A program made the position numbers and the translations under genes. A stretch of 8,963 bases of DNA, from assembly GCA_937894055.1 (NCBI GenBank), contig CALDHQ010000689.1, forward strand, positions 1-8,963, written 5' to 3'. The notes under the pieces are model-generated. The model saw only the letters and a list, made by a program, of their open reading frames with translations, made no database searches and was not told where the DNA came from. The DNA is from an uncultured Polymorphobacter sp. (GTDB lineage Bacteria; Pseudomonadota; Alphaproteobacteria; Sphingomonadales; Sphingomonadaceae). This document shows, piece by piece, positions 1 through 6,384 of the stretch (position 1 is the first letter of the stretch; each line of letters starts with the position of its first letter).

Positions 1-16
1 CAGGAGGCGTTTGCGG

Positions 17-240
17 GTGTCTGGGGGGTATCGGCAGTTGCGCAGTTTCCAAGTGGCCACGCTGATCTATGATGGCACGGTGTTTTTTTGTGACCGCTTT
101 ATTGACCGCCGCAGCCGCACCTGCGACCAGATGGTGCAAGCCGCCCGCAGCGGCAGGCAGAACATCGCCGAGGGCAATCGCGCCGGAGCCACCAGCAGCA
201 AATCAGAGATTCACCTCACCAATGTCGCCCGCGCCAGCCT
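17..240 (+). pseudogene. N-terminal fragment of a four-helix-bundle (S23/IVS-type) protein
   Basis: The frame reads VSGGYRQLRSFQVATLIYDG and continues with CDRFIDRRSRTCDQMVQAARSG, QNIAEGN and EIHLTNVARASL (about 75 residues). I recognise this as the first half of the four-helix-bundle family related to proteins encoded in 23S rRNA intervening sequences. Full-length members of this subtype normally continue for a further 100 or so residues. Here family-like sequence stops near 235-245, and the frame becomes an Arg-rich, non-protein-like translation until a stop at 524-526. An AGGAGG at 2-7 sits 9 bases before GTG 17 and 3 bases before TTG 11, so GTG 17 is the preferred start. Third positions carry more A/T than in the rest of the window, suggesting foreign origin or a misjoined read. 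The molecular function of the family is unknown. I am confident of the family and of the break, but not of the cause. Confidence 0.65.
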
Positions 241-537
241 CGCCAAGGCCCAATCCGACCTCGGGCTCGCCCGCGGCGATGGCCGACCTGATGACCAGCT
301 GGGCGCCCGCCGGCGGTGGCGACCTGTCCGACTTCGAGACGGGCTGGCTCTCCGCGCCCGGCGCCGAGCGCGCCGCGGCAACGCCGATCGAGAGCGCGAC
401 GACATCCGGCGACAAGTCCGCCACGGCGGCCGCTCCGACGGACGCAACAAAAGCGCAGGCTTCCACCAACAAGGCCACGCAGACGGCTGCGGCCACCGTC
501 GACGCCGCGCCCGAGACAAAGGCTGACGCCGCGCCTG
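241..537 (+). other. Ala/Thr/Pro-rich coding-like fragment in a third frame, unidentified
   Basis: Between the four-helix-bundle fragment and cydB only the frame counted from base 3 looks coding. Its third codon positions are almost all G or C, and its translation is compositionally protein-like, with MADLMTSW, then GGGDLSDFETGWLSAPG, then a long Ala/Thr/Lys/Pro-rich stretch (for example ATKAQASTNKATQTAA). The other two forward frames give Arg-rich nonsense. The disordered, alanine-rich composition resembles linkers or tails such as those of phasins, but I do not recognise a family and do not assign one. It has no start signal of its own: the preceding ATG at 222 lies inside the four-helix-bundle frame. 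It runs into cydB sequence without a stop in register, the stop of this frame falling at 600-602 inside cydB. It looks like an internal slice of a third gene. Confidence 0.4.
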
Positions 538-1290
538 CGCCTGCTCGGGCTGGTGCTGCGCGGCGTGTCGTTCGAATTCCGCTGGCGCGACCCGCGCCAT
601 GAACGCTTCTGGGACTTCGCCTTTGCCGGTGGTTCGCTGGTCGCAGCGCTCGCACAGGGCATCGCGCTCGGCGCATTGCTGCAGGGCATCCCGGTCGAAG
701 GCCGCGCCTATGCCGGCGGCTGGTGGGACTGGCTCAGCCCGTTCAGCTTGCTGACGGGCGTGTCGGTGGCAGCTGGCTATGCGCTGCTCGGTGCCTGCTG
801 GCTGGTCACCAAGACCGAAGGTGACCTGCGCGACCGCGCGCTGGCGCTGGCGCGGCCGCTGGCGCTGGTGACGGTCGGCGCGATTGTCGCGGTCAGCGCC
901 GCAACGCCGTTCCTGCAATACGCCTATTTCGAACGCTGGCTGCAGGCGCCGGGCATCTTCTACGTCGCGCCGGTGCCGGTGCTGGTCGCGGTGCTGACGG
1001 TGCTGCTGTGGCGCGCGCTCGGCCGGGCGCGCAAATGGGGCGGGCATGACACCGCGCCGTTCGTGCTGGCGCTCGGGCTGTTCGCGCTGACGTTCGTCGG
1101 GCTCGGCATCAGCATGTGGCCGTACATCATTCCCGATTCGGTGACGATCTGGCAGGCCGCCACCGAGCGCCGTTCACAGGTGTTCATGCTGGTGGGCATC
1201 GGCATCATGCTGCCGATCATCCTCGCCTACACCGGCTATGCGTACTGGGTGTTCCGCGGCAAGGTGCGGGGAGGCGGCTATCACAGCTGA
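538..1290 (+). CDS. cydB: Cytochrome bd quinol oxidase subunit II, lacking its N-terminus
   Basis: Membrane subunit II of a cytochrome bd (cyanide-insensitive-type) terminal oxidase, which with CydA oxidises quinol and reduces O2 to water in the inner membrane. Family-like sequence begins abruptly with LLGLVLRGVSFEFRW. It continues through RFWDFAFAGGSLVAALAQG, IPVEGRAYAGGWWDWLSPFS, WLVTKTEGDLRDRA and WPYIIPDSVTIW to the family-typical end GGGYHS. About six hydrophobic helices remain over 250 residues. Full-length relatives of this type have about 335 residues, so the first 75-80, with the first helices, are missing. The open frame extends left to 316, but that part is an Arg-rich translation of another gene's DNA and is not CydB. 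No ribosome-binding site or proper start exists. cydA, normally directly upstream, is absent. It is either a disrupted gene or a misassembly; a functional oxidase subunit is unlikely as written. Confidence 0.85.
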   Translation, partial: RLLGLVLRGVSFEFRWRDPRHERFWDFAFAGGSLVAALAQGIALGALLQGIPVEGRAYAGGWWDWLSPFSLLTGVSVAAGYALLGACWLVTKTEGDLRDRALALARPLALVTVGAIVAVSAATPFLQYAYFERWLQAPGIFYVAPVPVLVAVLTVLLWRALGRARKWGGHDTAPFVLALGLFALTFVGLGISMWPYIIPDSVTIWQAATERRSQVFMLVGIGIMLPIILAYTGYAYWVFRGKVRGGGYHS

Positions 1291-1396
1291 ACCCGGTCCG
1301 CTGTGGCGCCGCTTGGCGTGGTTCGTCGCGCTGTGGCTCGGCGGCGTGCTGACCGTCGGCGCGGTCGCCTGGGCCATCCGCGCCGTGCTGCTCTGA
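1280..1396 (+). CDS. DUF2474 small membrane peptide of cytochrome bd oxidase (ATC start)
   Basis: A 38-residue peptide, ITAEPGPLWRRLAWFVALWL then GGVLTVGAVAWAIRAVLL, overlaps the cydB stop by 11 bases in the +1 frame. The pattern of charged WRR followed by a single transmembrane helix is that of DUF2474. These short proteins are encoded directly after cydB of CIO-type oxidases and are thought to act like CydX, stabilising the complex. GGGGAGG at 1268-1274 lies 5 bases upstream of codon ATC 1280, exactly where a start is expected, but no ATG, GTG or TTG is there. The only in-frame ATG is at 1238, inside cydB, which would give 52 residues with an unconvincing N-terminus and no good ribosome-binding site. 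Either ATC is used as a rare start, or the base is an ATG to ATC change or sequencing error. The family call is fairly sure; the start is not. Confidence 0.7.
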   Translation: MTAEPGPLWRRLAWFVALWLGGVLTVGAVAWAIRAVLL

Positions 1397-1510
1397 CGCC
1401 GGCGCCGATACAGGTATTTCTACTTATTGTAGCACAGCATGTGCGTTCTCATTCTTCGTCGTGCCGGCCGCGTTTTTCAAATGGCCCGCGCAATAGAGGG
1501 AGTGAACACC

Positions 1511-1882
1511 ATGAAAGCCAGCAACATTCTCGCGGTCTCCGCAGCTCTGGCAATGGGCCTTGTCGCCGCTGCCGCCGACGCCAAGGACGGCAAGGTTCAA
1601 TACAGCAAGCATGTCTTCTCGCCGGCGCGCGGCGTCATCTGCGACACCTATGGCACTGCCTATTGCGCCGATGGCACCGGCATTTCGATGTCGTGGACCG
1701 AAAAATACCTCGGCCCCAAGGCGGTTTCGGCGTTCACCAAGATGACCGAAGGCGGCGAGTTCGACAGCAGCACTTTTGTGCTGTCGAACGGCGTCCAGTG
1801 CCGCACCGCGGTCAACGCCTGCTTCACGCAGAAGAACGGCAACACCATCAGCGAAGCCATCACGCAGCGCATCTGGGGCTAA
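1511..1882 (+). CDS. Secreted YcgJ / Fels-1 prophage-like protein
   Basis: A 123-residue protein with a Sec signal peptide: Lys2, a hydrophobic stretch over about residues 4-20 (ILAVSAALAMGL), and likely cleavage after AAADA near residue 24. The mature part has FSPARGVICD, CADGTGIS, TEKYLG, GEFDSSTFVLSNGVQC and a final IWG. This matches, by recognition, the YcgJ family (Fels-1 prophage protein-like). Four cysteines in two pairs (ICD...YCA and VQC...ACF) suggest two disulfides in the periplasm. The function of the family is unknown. GAGGGAG at 1496-1502 precedes ATG 1511 at a normal distance, and the signal peptide begins there, so I chose this start over the in-frame ATG at 1439. It stands alone, 114 bases after the DUF2474 gene. 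That gap has an AT-rich patch (1414-1435) that could hold a promoter, but no clear -35/-10 pair. Confidence 0.72.
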   Translation: MKASNILAVSAALAMGLVAAAADAKDGKVQYSKHVFSPARGVICDTYGTAYCADGTGISMSWTEKYLGPKAVSAFTKMTEGGEFDSSTFVLSNGVQCRTAVNACFTQKNGNTISEAITQRIWG

Positions 1883-1895
1883 CGCCCCGACACAT

Positions 1896-1913
1896 CTGCG
1901 GCTCACGCCGCAG
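1896..1913. terminator. GC-rich hairpin between convergent genes, possible terminator
   Basis: A perfect 7-bp stem, CTGCGGC and GCCGCAG, closes a TCAC loop, 14 bases after the ycgJ-like stop and in the gap before the convergent cupin gene. No T-tract follows on either strand, so it is a hairpin in a terminator position rather than a textbook intrinsic terminator. A second 6-bp inverted repeat (ACGCTG...CAGCGT, about 1953-1972) overlaps the cupin stop codon. Confidence 0.3.
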
Positions 1914-1965
1914 CGCGGCGCGGCGTCAACTGTTCCGGATCGGGGATGGCTGACGCTGCGCCGTG

Positions 1966-2361
1966 TCAGCGTTCGCGGGTTTGCGTCCCGAGCCCTGCGG
2001 TAATGAACAGCGCGGTGGCAGCCCCGGGCACGTCGGCGGTGTGCCAGACGCCGGGGTCGTTGATCGCATACTCACCCGGCCCCAGCGTCACTTGCCGCGT
2101 ACTGCCGTCGGGGCGTTCCTGATGCAGCGTCATCGTGCCGGTCATGCAGATGACGACCTCGCTGCCTGCCGGGTGCATTTCCCAACTCGTCCAGTCTTCG
2201 GTGAAGCTGAACATCGTCACCAGCCGGCCTTCGGCGCCGTCGGCGGCGTCTTGGCGCGCGCCATAGGCCGCATACCAGTCCATGTCGCCGGTAAACACTG
2301 GCTGGGCAACGGCGGTGGCACCAAGTCCGAGGTGCAAAGGCTGTTCGAAAATGCTGGGCAT
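1966..2361 (-). CDS. Small single-domain cupin protein
   Basis: A 131-residue protein containing one cupin beta-barrel. Cupin motif 1 is recognisable as SWEMHPAGSEVVICMTG (His63, Glu68), and motif 2 as GPGEYAINDPGVWHTADV (His107). The usual first histidine of the HxH pair is Glu61 here. Such a set (Glu, His, Glu, His) can still bind a metal, but the substrate is unknown and I do not assign an enzyme activity. The frame is open far upstream to 2607, but there it translates the antisense of tRNA-Leu. On the minus strand GGGAG (2371-2375) is 9 bases before ATG 2361 and only 3 before ATG 2367, so I prefer 2361; starting at 2367 would add Met-Pro. The gene is convergent with the secreted YcgJ-like gene and divergent from the tRNA, and appears to be a stand-alone unit. 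Confidence 0.8.
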   Translation of the reverse strand: MPSIFEQPLHLGLGATAVAQPVFTGDMDWYAAYGARQDAADGAEGRLVTMFSFTEDWTSWEMHPAGSEVVICMTGTMTLHQERPDGSTRQVTLGPGEYAINDPGVWHTADVPGAATALFITAGLGTQTRER

Positions 2362-2449
2362 GGGCATCAACTCCCGGCACCAAGCGGTGCAATAGCCGAC
2401 CATATCGCGGCGCCACGCCAGCGCCAAATGGCGCATCGTCGCGCCCGCC

Positions 2450-2477
2450 TTGCGCGCACGCCCCGCTTTGCTATACA
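2450..2477 (+). promoter_or_regulatory. Probable promoter of tRNA-Leu
   Basis: TTGCGC (2450-2455) and TATACA (2472-2477) are separated by 16 bases, a good match to a housekeeping sigma factor promoter. The -10 box ends 15 bases before the tRNA 5' end, which fits initiation just ahead of the mature RNA. TATACA is a rare AT-rich hexamer in this GC-rich stretch. Inferred from sequence only. Confidence 0.55.
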
Positions 2478-2492
2478 GCGCCTCCTTTCCCT

Positions 2493-2577
2493 GCGGGCGT
2501 GGCGGAACTGGTAGACGCGGCAGGTTTAGGTCCTGTTGTTGAAAGACGTGGGGGTTCGAGTCCCTTCGCCCGCACCA
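2493..2577 (+). tRNA. tRNA-Leu (anticodon UAG)
   Basis: An 85-base tRNA including encoded CCA (2575-2577). The acceptor stem GCGGGCG (2493-2499) pairs with CGCCCGC (2567-2573), with discriminator A2574. The anticodon stem GCAGG/CCTGT encloses the loop TTTAGGT, giving anticodon TAG at 2527-2529, which reads CUA and, through wobble, other CUN leucine codons. A long variable arm (about 2537-2551) and the T-loop GTTCGAGTC identify a class II leucine tRNA. It lies 53 bases upstream of tig on the same strand. No hairpin-type terminator is visible between them apart from a T-run at 2597-2602, so some read-through into tig is possible. Confidence 0.96.
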
Positions 2578-2600
2578 AGTAATTGAATACGAACTGTTTT

Positions 2601-2629
2601 TTGACATTTGAACATTGAAAGACTTTAAC
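2601..2629 (+). promoter_or_regulatory. Possible tig promoter with consensus -35
   Basis: A perfect TTGACA (2601-2606) lies in the short tRNA-tig gap, and 17 bases later comes TTTAAC (2624-2629). The -10 candidate directly abuts the tig ATG at 2631, so this promoter would start transcription inside the annotated gene. It would only fit if translation began at ATG 2649, or if another, unseen -10 element is used. The TTGACA itself is clear; the pairing is doubtful. Confidence 0.3.
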
Positions 2630-2630
2630 G

Positions 2631-4235
2631 ATGCGTATTGCCGAAACGATGAACGATGGCCTCAAGCGCGCCTATAGCGTGTCGATTCCCGCGAGCGAGC
2701 TTGCGGCGCGCGTCGACAAGCAACTGGCGACGGTCGCCAAGCAGATCCGCATGCCGGGCTTCCGCCCCGGCAAGGTGCCGCACAACCTCGTCCGCAAGAT
2801 GCACGGCGCGCAGCTGCGCAGCGATGCGCTCAACGAAGTCGTCCAGGAAAGCATGAACAAGCTGATGGCCGACCACGCGCTGCGTCCGGCGACGCAGCCG
2901 CAGGTCGACCTCGCGGCGATCCCCGACGAAGGCCAGGACGTTGATTTCAACGTCACGCTCGAAGTGCTGCCGAACATCGAAACGCCGAACATCGAAGGCA
3001 TCACGCTCGAAAAGCTGACCGTCGAACCCGGCGATGCCGAAATGACCGCGGCGCTGACACGCCTTGCCGACCAGCAGAAGGCGTTCGAAGCCGCTGGCGC
3101 CAAGCACAAGGCCGCTGCCGGTGACCAGGTTGTCATGGACTATGAAGGCCGCGTCGACGGCGAAGTGTTCGAAGGCGGCAAGGGCGAAGGCATGAAGATC
3201 GAGCTCGGCTCGGGCCAGCTCATCCCCGGCTTCGAAGACCAGCTGATCGGCGCCAAGGCCGGCGACAAGCGCACCGTCAAGGTGACCTTCCCCGACGACT
3301 ATAACGTCGCCTACCTCAAGGGTAAGCCGGCCGAATTCGCCGTCACCGTGACGGCGGTCGAAACCCCCAAGCCCGTCGTCATCGATGACAGCCTCGCCAC
3401 CGGTTTCGGTATCGAAAGCCTCGAAGCGCTCAAGGAAATCCTCAAGGATCAGGTCGCGGCCGAACTCGGCCAGCTGACGCGCACCCACATGAAGCGCAAG
3501 CTGCTCGACAACCTCGCGTCGAGCCATGACTTCGCGGTGCCCGAATCGATGGTCGAAGCCGAATTCGGCCAGATCTGGGCGCAGATCGAAGCCGAAGCCG
3601 AAAACCTCGACGCCGAAGACAAGGCCAAGCTCGAAGGCGACCGCGGCGAATATCGCCGCATCGCCGAACGCCGCGTCCGCCTCGGTCTGCTGCTGTCGGA
3701 AATCGGCCAGGCCAATGGCGTGCAGGTGACGCAGGCTGAAATGAACCGCCTGATCAGCCAGGAAGCCAATCGCTATCCGGGCCAGCAGCAGCAGGTCGTG
3801 AAGTACTTCCAGGAAACCCCGATGGCTGCCGCCCAGCTGCGCGCGCCGCTGTATGAAGACAAGGTCGTCGACTTCCTGCTGTCGAAGGCGTCGCTGGTCG
3901 AACGCATCGTGACGCGCGAAGCGCTGGTCGCCGAAATCGAGAACGAAGACGAGACCCCGGTCCACGTCCACGGCCCCGATTGTGATCACGACCACGGCCA
4001 CGACCACAAGCCGGCGAAGAAGCCCGCCAAGGCGAAGGCTGTGAAGGCTGAAGCTCCGGTCGAAGCTGCTGCCGAAGTCGCTGCCAAGCCTGCCAAGGCG
4101 AAGCCGGCTGCCAAGAAGGCTGCGCCTGCCGAAGCTGCGCCCGCACCTGCAAAGGCCGCTGCTGCCAAGCCGGCCGCTGCCAAGGCTGCAGCCAAGCCGG
4201 CCGCCAAAAAGGCGGCTGCCAAGCCCGCAAAGTAA
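2631..4235 (+). CDS. tig: Trigger factor, ribosome-bound chaperone, with His-rich and Ala/Lys/Pro tail
   Basis: Trigger factor binds near the ribosomal exit tunnel and shields nascent chains; it also has peptidyl-prolyl isomerase activity. Residues 1-about 120 form the ribosome-binding domain with the signature GFRPGK at 43-48. Residues about 160-245 are the FKBP-type isomerase domain (AGDQVVMDYEGRVDGEVFEG, GSGQLIPGFEDQL, GKPAEFAVTV). Residues about 250-435 are the helical arm domain. Most trigger factors end near 430-450 residues; this one has 534. The extra part is a histidine-rich segment at 445-459 (HVHGPDCDHDHGHDH) and then about 75 residues of almost only Ala, Lys and Pro. The start at 2631 is chosen because family members begin xxxxETxNxGLKRxY, as here; the ribosome-binding site is weak (GAAAG, 2617-2621). 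It is the first gene of tig-clpP-clpX, each gene with its own leader. Confidence 0.97.
   Translation: MRIAETMNDGLKRAYSVSIPASELAARVDKQLATVAKQIRMPGFRPGKVPHNLVRKMHGAQLRSDALNEVVQESMNKLMADHALRPATQPQVDLAAIPDEGQDVDFNVTLEVLPNIETPNIEGITLEKLTVEPGDAEMTAALTRLADQQKAFEAAGAKHKAAAGDQVVMDYEGRVDGEVFEGGKGEGMKIELGSGQLIPGFEDQLIGAKAGDKRTVKVTFPDDYNVAYLKGKPAEFAVTVTAVETPKPVVIDDSLATGFGIESLEALKEILKDQVAAELGQLTRTHMKRKLLDNLASSHDFAVPESMVEAEFGQIWAQIEAEAENLDAEDKAKLEGDRGEYRRIAERRVRLGLLLSEIGQANGVQVTQAEMNRLISQEANRYPGQQQQVVKYFQETPMAAAQLRAPLYEDKVVDFLLSKASLVERIVTREALVAEIENEDETPVHVHGPDCDHDHGHDHKPAKKPAKAKAVKAEAPVEAAAEVAAKPAKAKPAAKKAAPAEAAPAPAKAAAAKPAAAKAAAKPAAKKAAAKPAK
4008..4232 (+). repeat. Degenerate Ala/Lys/Pro-coding repeat at the tig 3' end
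   Basis: The last 75 codons of tig consist of imperfect, in-frame repeats of AKPA, KAAAK and PAKA type units, built from recurring GCC AAG GCN and AAG CCG GCN codon strings. The translation resembles the basic tails of histone H1-like proteins and is predicted to be disordered. Such arrays expand and contract by slippage, so the length may differ between strains. Reading frame and codon bias are kept throughout, and a normal TAA ends it. Confidence 0.75.
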
Positions 4236-4254
4236 GCGGCACATCCGCATTATC

Positions 4255-4279
4255 CCGCCCCGGCACCGCGCCGGGGCGG
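4255..4279 (+). terminator. Strong hairpin after tig
   Basis: A perfect 10-bp stem, CCGCCCCGGC (4255-4264) with GCCGGGGCGG (4270-4279), has a 5-base loop (ACCGC), 19 bases after the tig stop. The stem is nearly all G/C, but CAAATG rather than a T-run follows, so it may act as a pause, a weak terminator or an mRNA 3'-end stabiliser instead of an efficient intrinsic terminator. Confidence 0.5.
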
Positions 4280-4372
4280 CAAATGCGCGCAGTACGGGGA
4301 CGCGGCTCCAACTCTCCCCTTGAAACAAACTGCAAAACGTCCGACCTAGGGACGGTAGCTTAGGGAGCCAAC

Positions 4373-5005
4373 ATGATCGATCCAGTCGCCGGCCTTGTGC
4401 CCATCGTCATCGAACAATCGAACCGCGGTGAACGCTCGTTCGACATCTTCTCGCGCTTGCTGCGCGAGCGCATCATTTTCGTGACGGGGCAGGTCGAGGA
4501 TCAGATGGCGTCGCTGATCGTCGCGCAGCTGCTGTTTCTCGAATCGGAAAATCCGAAAAAAGACATCAACATGTACATCAACTCGCCCGGCGGCGTGATT
4601 ACCGCCGGCATGGCGATCTACGACACGATGCAATACATCCGCCCCAAGGTCGCGACGACGTGCATCGGCCAGGCCGCATCGATGGGCAGCTTCCTGCTCG
4701 CCGCCGGTGAACCCGGCATGCGCACCGCGCTGGCGAACGCCCGCATCATGGTCCACCAGCCGTCGGGCGGCGCGCAGGGCCAGGCCACCGATATCGAGAT
4801 CCAGGCGCGCGAAATCCTCCGCGTCCGCTCGACGATGAACGACCTGTACGTCAAGCACACCGGCCAGACGCTCGACACCATCGAACGCGCGATGGAACGC
4901 GACAAGTTCCTCAACGCCGAAGAAGCCAAGGCGTTTGGGCTGATCGACGCGGTTGTCGACAAGCGTCCGACGACGCTTGATGGCGACGCAGCCAAAGCCG
5001 CCTAA
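4373..5005 (+). CDS. clpP: ATP-dependent Clp protease proteolytic subunit
   Basis: Serine peptidase subunit that assembles into a double heptameric barrel in the cytoplasm and degrades proteins fed by ClpX or ClpA. It has 210 residues, the normal length. The catalytic triad is intact: Ser103 in GQAASMGS, His128 in MVHQPSGG, and Asp177 in MERDKFL. The offset of 8 from the E. coli numbering (Ser111/His136/Asp185) is constant. The N-terminal [20 protein letters not shown] carries the usual pro-region and axial-loop sequence. AGGGAG (4362-4367) precedes ATG 4373 by 5 bases. The 137-base leader contains CTTGAAA (4319-4325), like the -35 box of heat-shock (RpoH) promoters that often drive clpP, but I see no convincing matching -10, so heat-shock control is only a possibility. 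It lies between tig and clpX, the typical order. Confidence 0.98.
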   Translation: MIDPVAGLVPIVIEQSNRGERSFDIFSRLLRERIIFVTGQVEDQMASLIVAQLLFLESENPKKDINMYINSPGGVITAGMAIYDTMQYIRPKVATTCIGQAASMGSFLLAAGEPGMRTALANARIMVHQPSGGAQGQATDIEIQAREILRVRSTMNDLYVKHTGQTLDTIERAMERDKFLNAEEAKAFGLIDAVVDKRPTTLDGDAAKAA

Positions 5006-5046
5006 CGACGATTTTTTACGATAACGCGCGCTTGTGGCGCACGGGC

Positions 5047-5076
5047 TTGCAGCATCCCCCACTTGCCCGTTAGACT
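5047..5076 (+). promoter_or_regulatory. Possible clpX promoter
   Basis: TTGCAG (5047-5052) and TAGACT (5071-5076) are 18 bases apart in the 97-base clpP-clpX gap, and the -10 box ends 26 bases before the clpX start. This would give clpX its own short leader in addition to read-through from clpP. The match is fair and unproven. Confidence 0.35.
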
Positions 5077-5102
5077 GTCACAATCGCTCTGAAAGGAAGC
5101 CC

Positions 5103-6353
5103 ATGACCAAGTTGACGGGCGGGGACTCGAAGAACACGCTCTACTGCAGCTTCTGCGGCAAGAGCCAGCACGAGGTGCGCAAGCTGATTGCGGGCCCGAC
5201 GGTGTTCATCTGCGACGAGTGCGTCGAACTCTGCAACGACATCATCCGCGAGGAAACCAAGACGGCTTTGGTGAAGACCAAGGACGGCGTGCCGACCCCG
5301 CGCGAGATCTGCAAGGTGCTCGACGACTATGTCATCGGCCAGAGCCACGCCAAGCGCGTGCTCGCGGTGGCGGTGCACAACCACTACAAGCGCCTCAACC
5401 ACGGTGCCAAGGGCGCCGAGGTCGAACTGGCGAAGTCGAACATCCTGCTTGTCGGCCCGACCGGCTGCGGCAAGACGCTGCTGGCGCAGACGCTGGCGCG
5501 CATCCTCGACGTGCCGTTCACCATGGCCGATGCGACGACGCTCACCGAAGCCGGCTATGTCGGCGAAGACGTTGAAAACATTATCCTCAAGCTGCTGCAG
5601 GCGAGCGACTACAACGTCGAGCGGGCGCAGCGCGGCATCGTCTACATCGACGAAATCGACAAGATCAGCCGCAAGGCCGACAACCCTTCGATCACCCGCG
5701 ACGTGTCGGGCGAGGGCGTCCAGCAGGCGCTGCTCAAGATCATGGAAGGCACGACCGCGAGCGTCCCGCCCCAAGGTGGCCGCAAGCATCCGCAGCAGGA
5801 ATTCCTCCAGGTCGATACGACCAACATCCTGTTCATCTGCGGCGGTGCCTTCAACGGCCTTGAACGCATCATCGGTGACCGCCTGCAGGGCAAGTCGATC
5901 GGTTTCGGCGCGCATGTCGCCGGCCCCGACGAACGCCGCACCGGCCAGATGCTGCGTCAGTGCGAGCCCGAGGATCTGCTCAAGTTCGGCCTGATCCCCG
6001 AGTTTATCGGCCGTCTGCCGGTTATCGCGACGCTCGAAGACCTCGACGAATCGGCGCTGATCACCATCCTGACCGAACCGAAGAACGCACTGGTCAAGCA
6101 GTACGCGCGACTGTTCGAGATGGAGGGCGTCAAGCTCGAGTTCTCGGTCGATGCGCTGTCGGCAATCGCCAAGCGCGCCATCGAACGCAAGACCGGCGCG
6201 CGCGGGCTGCGCTCGATCATGGAGAGCATCCTGCTCGACACGATGTTCGAGCTGCCCGGCATGGACGGCGTCGGCGAAGTCGTCGTCGACAAGGATGTCG
6301 TCGCCGGCATCAAGGAACCGATGCGGGTCTTGGCGAAAGAAGAGGCTGCTTAA
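5103..6353 (+). CDS. clpX: ATP-dependent Clp protease ATP-binding subunit ClpX
   Basis: AAA+ unfoldase that recognises tagged or native degrons, threads them through its hexameric pore and delivers them to ClpP. It has 416 residues, the usual length. A zinc-binding domain with Cys15, Cys18, Cys37 and Cys40 is followed by Walker A GPTGCGKT (118-125), pore-1 loop GYVG (151-154), Walker B IVYIDEID (179-186), RKH pore loop (227-229), ClpP-docking IGF (266-268), an arginine in FIGRLP (304) and sensor 2 GARGLR (365-370). No key residue is missing. The start at 5103 has AAGGAAG (5093-5099) just upstream, and the protein begins in the family's usual way with the zinc finger at residue 15. A longer in-frame start at 5034 would add 23 residues not seen in the family. 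lon, which often follows clpX in other bacteria, is not next here. Confidence 0.98.
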   Translation: MTKLTGGDSKNTLYCSFCGKSQHEVRKLIAGPTVFICDECVELCNDIIREETKTALVKTKDGVPTPREICKVLDDYVIGQSHAKRVLAVAVHNHYKRLNHGAKGAEVELAKSNILLVGPTGCGKTLLAQTLARILDVPFTMADATTLTEAGYVGEDVENIILKLLQASDYNVERAQRGIVYIDEIDKISRKADNPSITRDVSGEGVQQALLKIMEGTTASVPPQGGRKHPQQEFLQVDTTNILFICGGAFNGLERIIGDRLQGKSIGFGAHVAGPDERRTGQMLRQCEPEDLLKFGLIPEFIGRLPVIATLEDLDESALITILTEPKNALVKQYARLFEMEGVKLEFSVDALSAIAKRAIERKTGARGLRSIMESILLDTMFELPGMDGVGEVVVDKDVVAGIKEPMRVLAKEEAA

Positions 6354-6384
6354 GCCCTTCGCGCCACGACACCAGCCTTCAAGC

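Noticed and set aside
316..537. Arg/Pro-rich extension at the N-terminus of the cydB frame
   Set aside because: Low-quality translation in a frame without the coding third-position pattern; the coding frame there is a different one, and CydB begins with hydrophobic helices, not Arg-rich sequence.
1303..1953. A 216-codon + strand frame spanning the DUF2474 and YcgJ-like genes
   Set aside because: Arg/His-rich shadow translation; two recognisable genes occupy the other frames here.
2471..2665. A 64-codon minus-strand frame with protein-like text (RAKGLEPPRLSTTGPKPAAS)
   Set aside because: This is the antisense translation of tRNA-Leu, a common false gene in annotation. The N-terminal extension of the cupin frame (SNPHVFQQQDLNLPRLPVPP) is the same artefact in another frame.
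2625..4328. A 567-codon open frame on the minus strand covering all of tig
   Set aside because: It is the antisense shadow of a strongly codon-biased gene; the + strand product is an unmistakable trigger factor, and the antisense translation has no domain and is rich in Arg/Phe/Asp as expected from mirrored GC3 bias.
4319..4348. Heat-shock (RpoH) promoter for clpP
   Set aside because: CTTGAAA is a good -35, but no sequence at a suitable distance resembles the RpoH -10; kept only as a remark under clpP.
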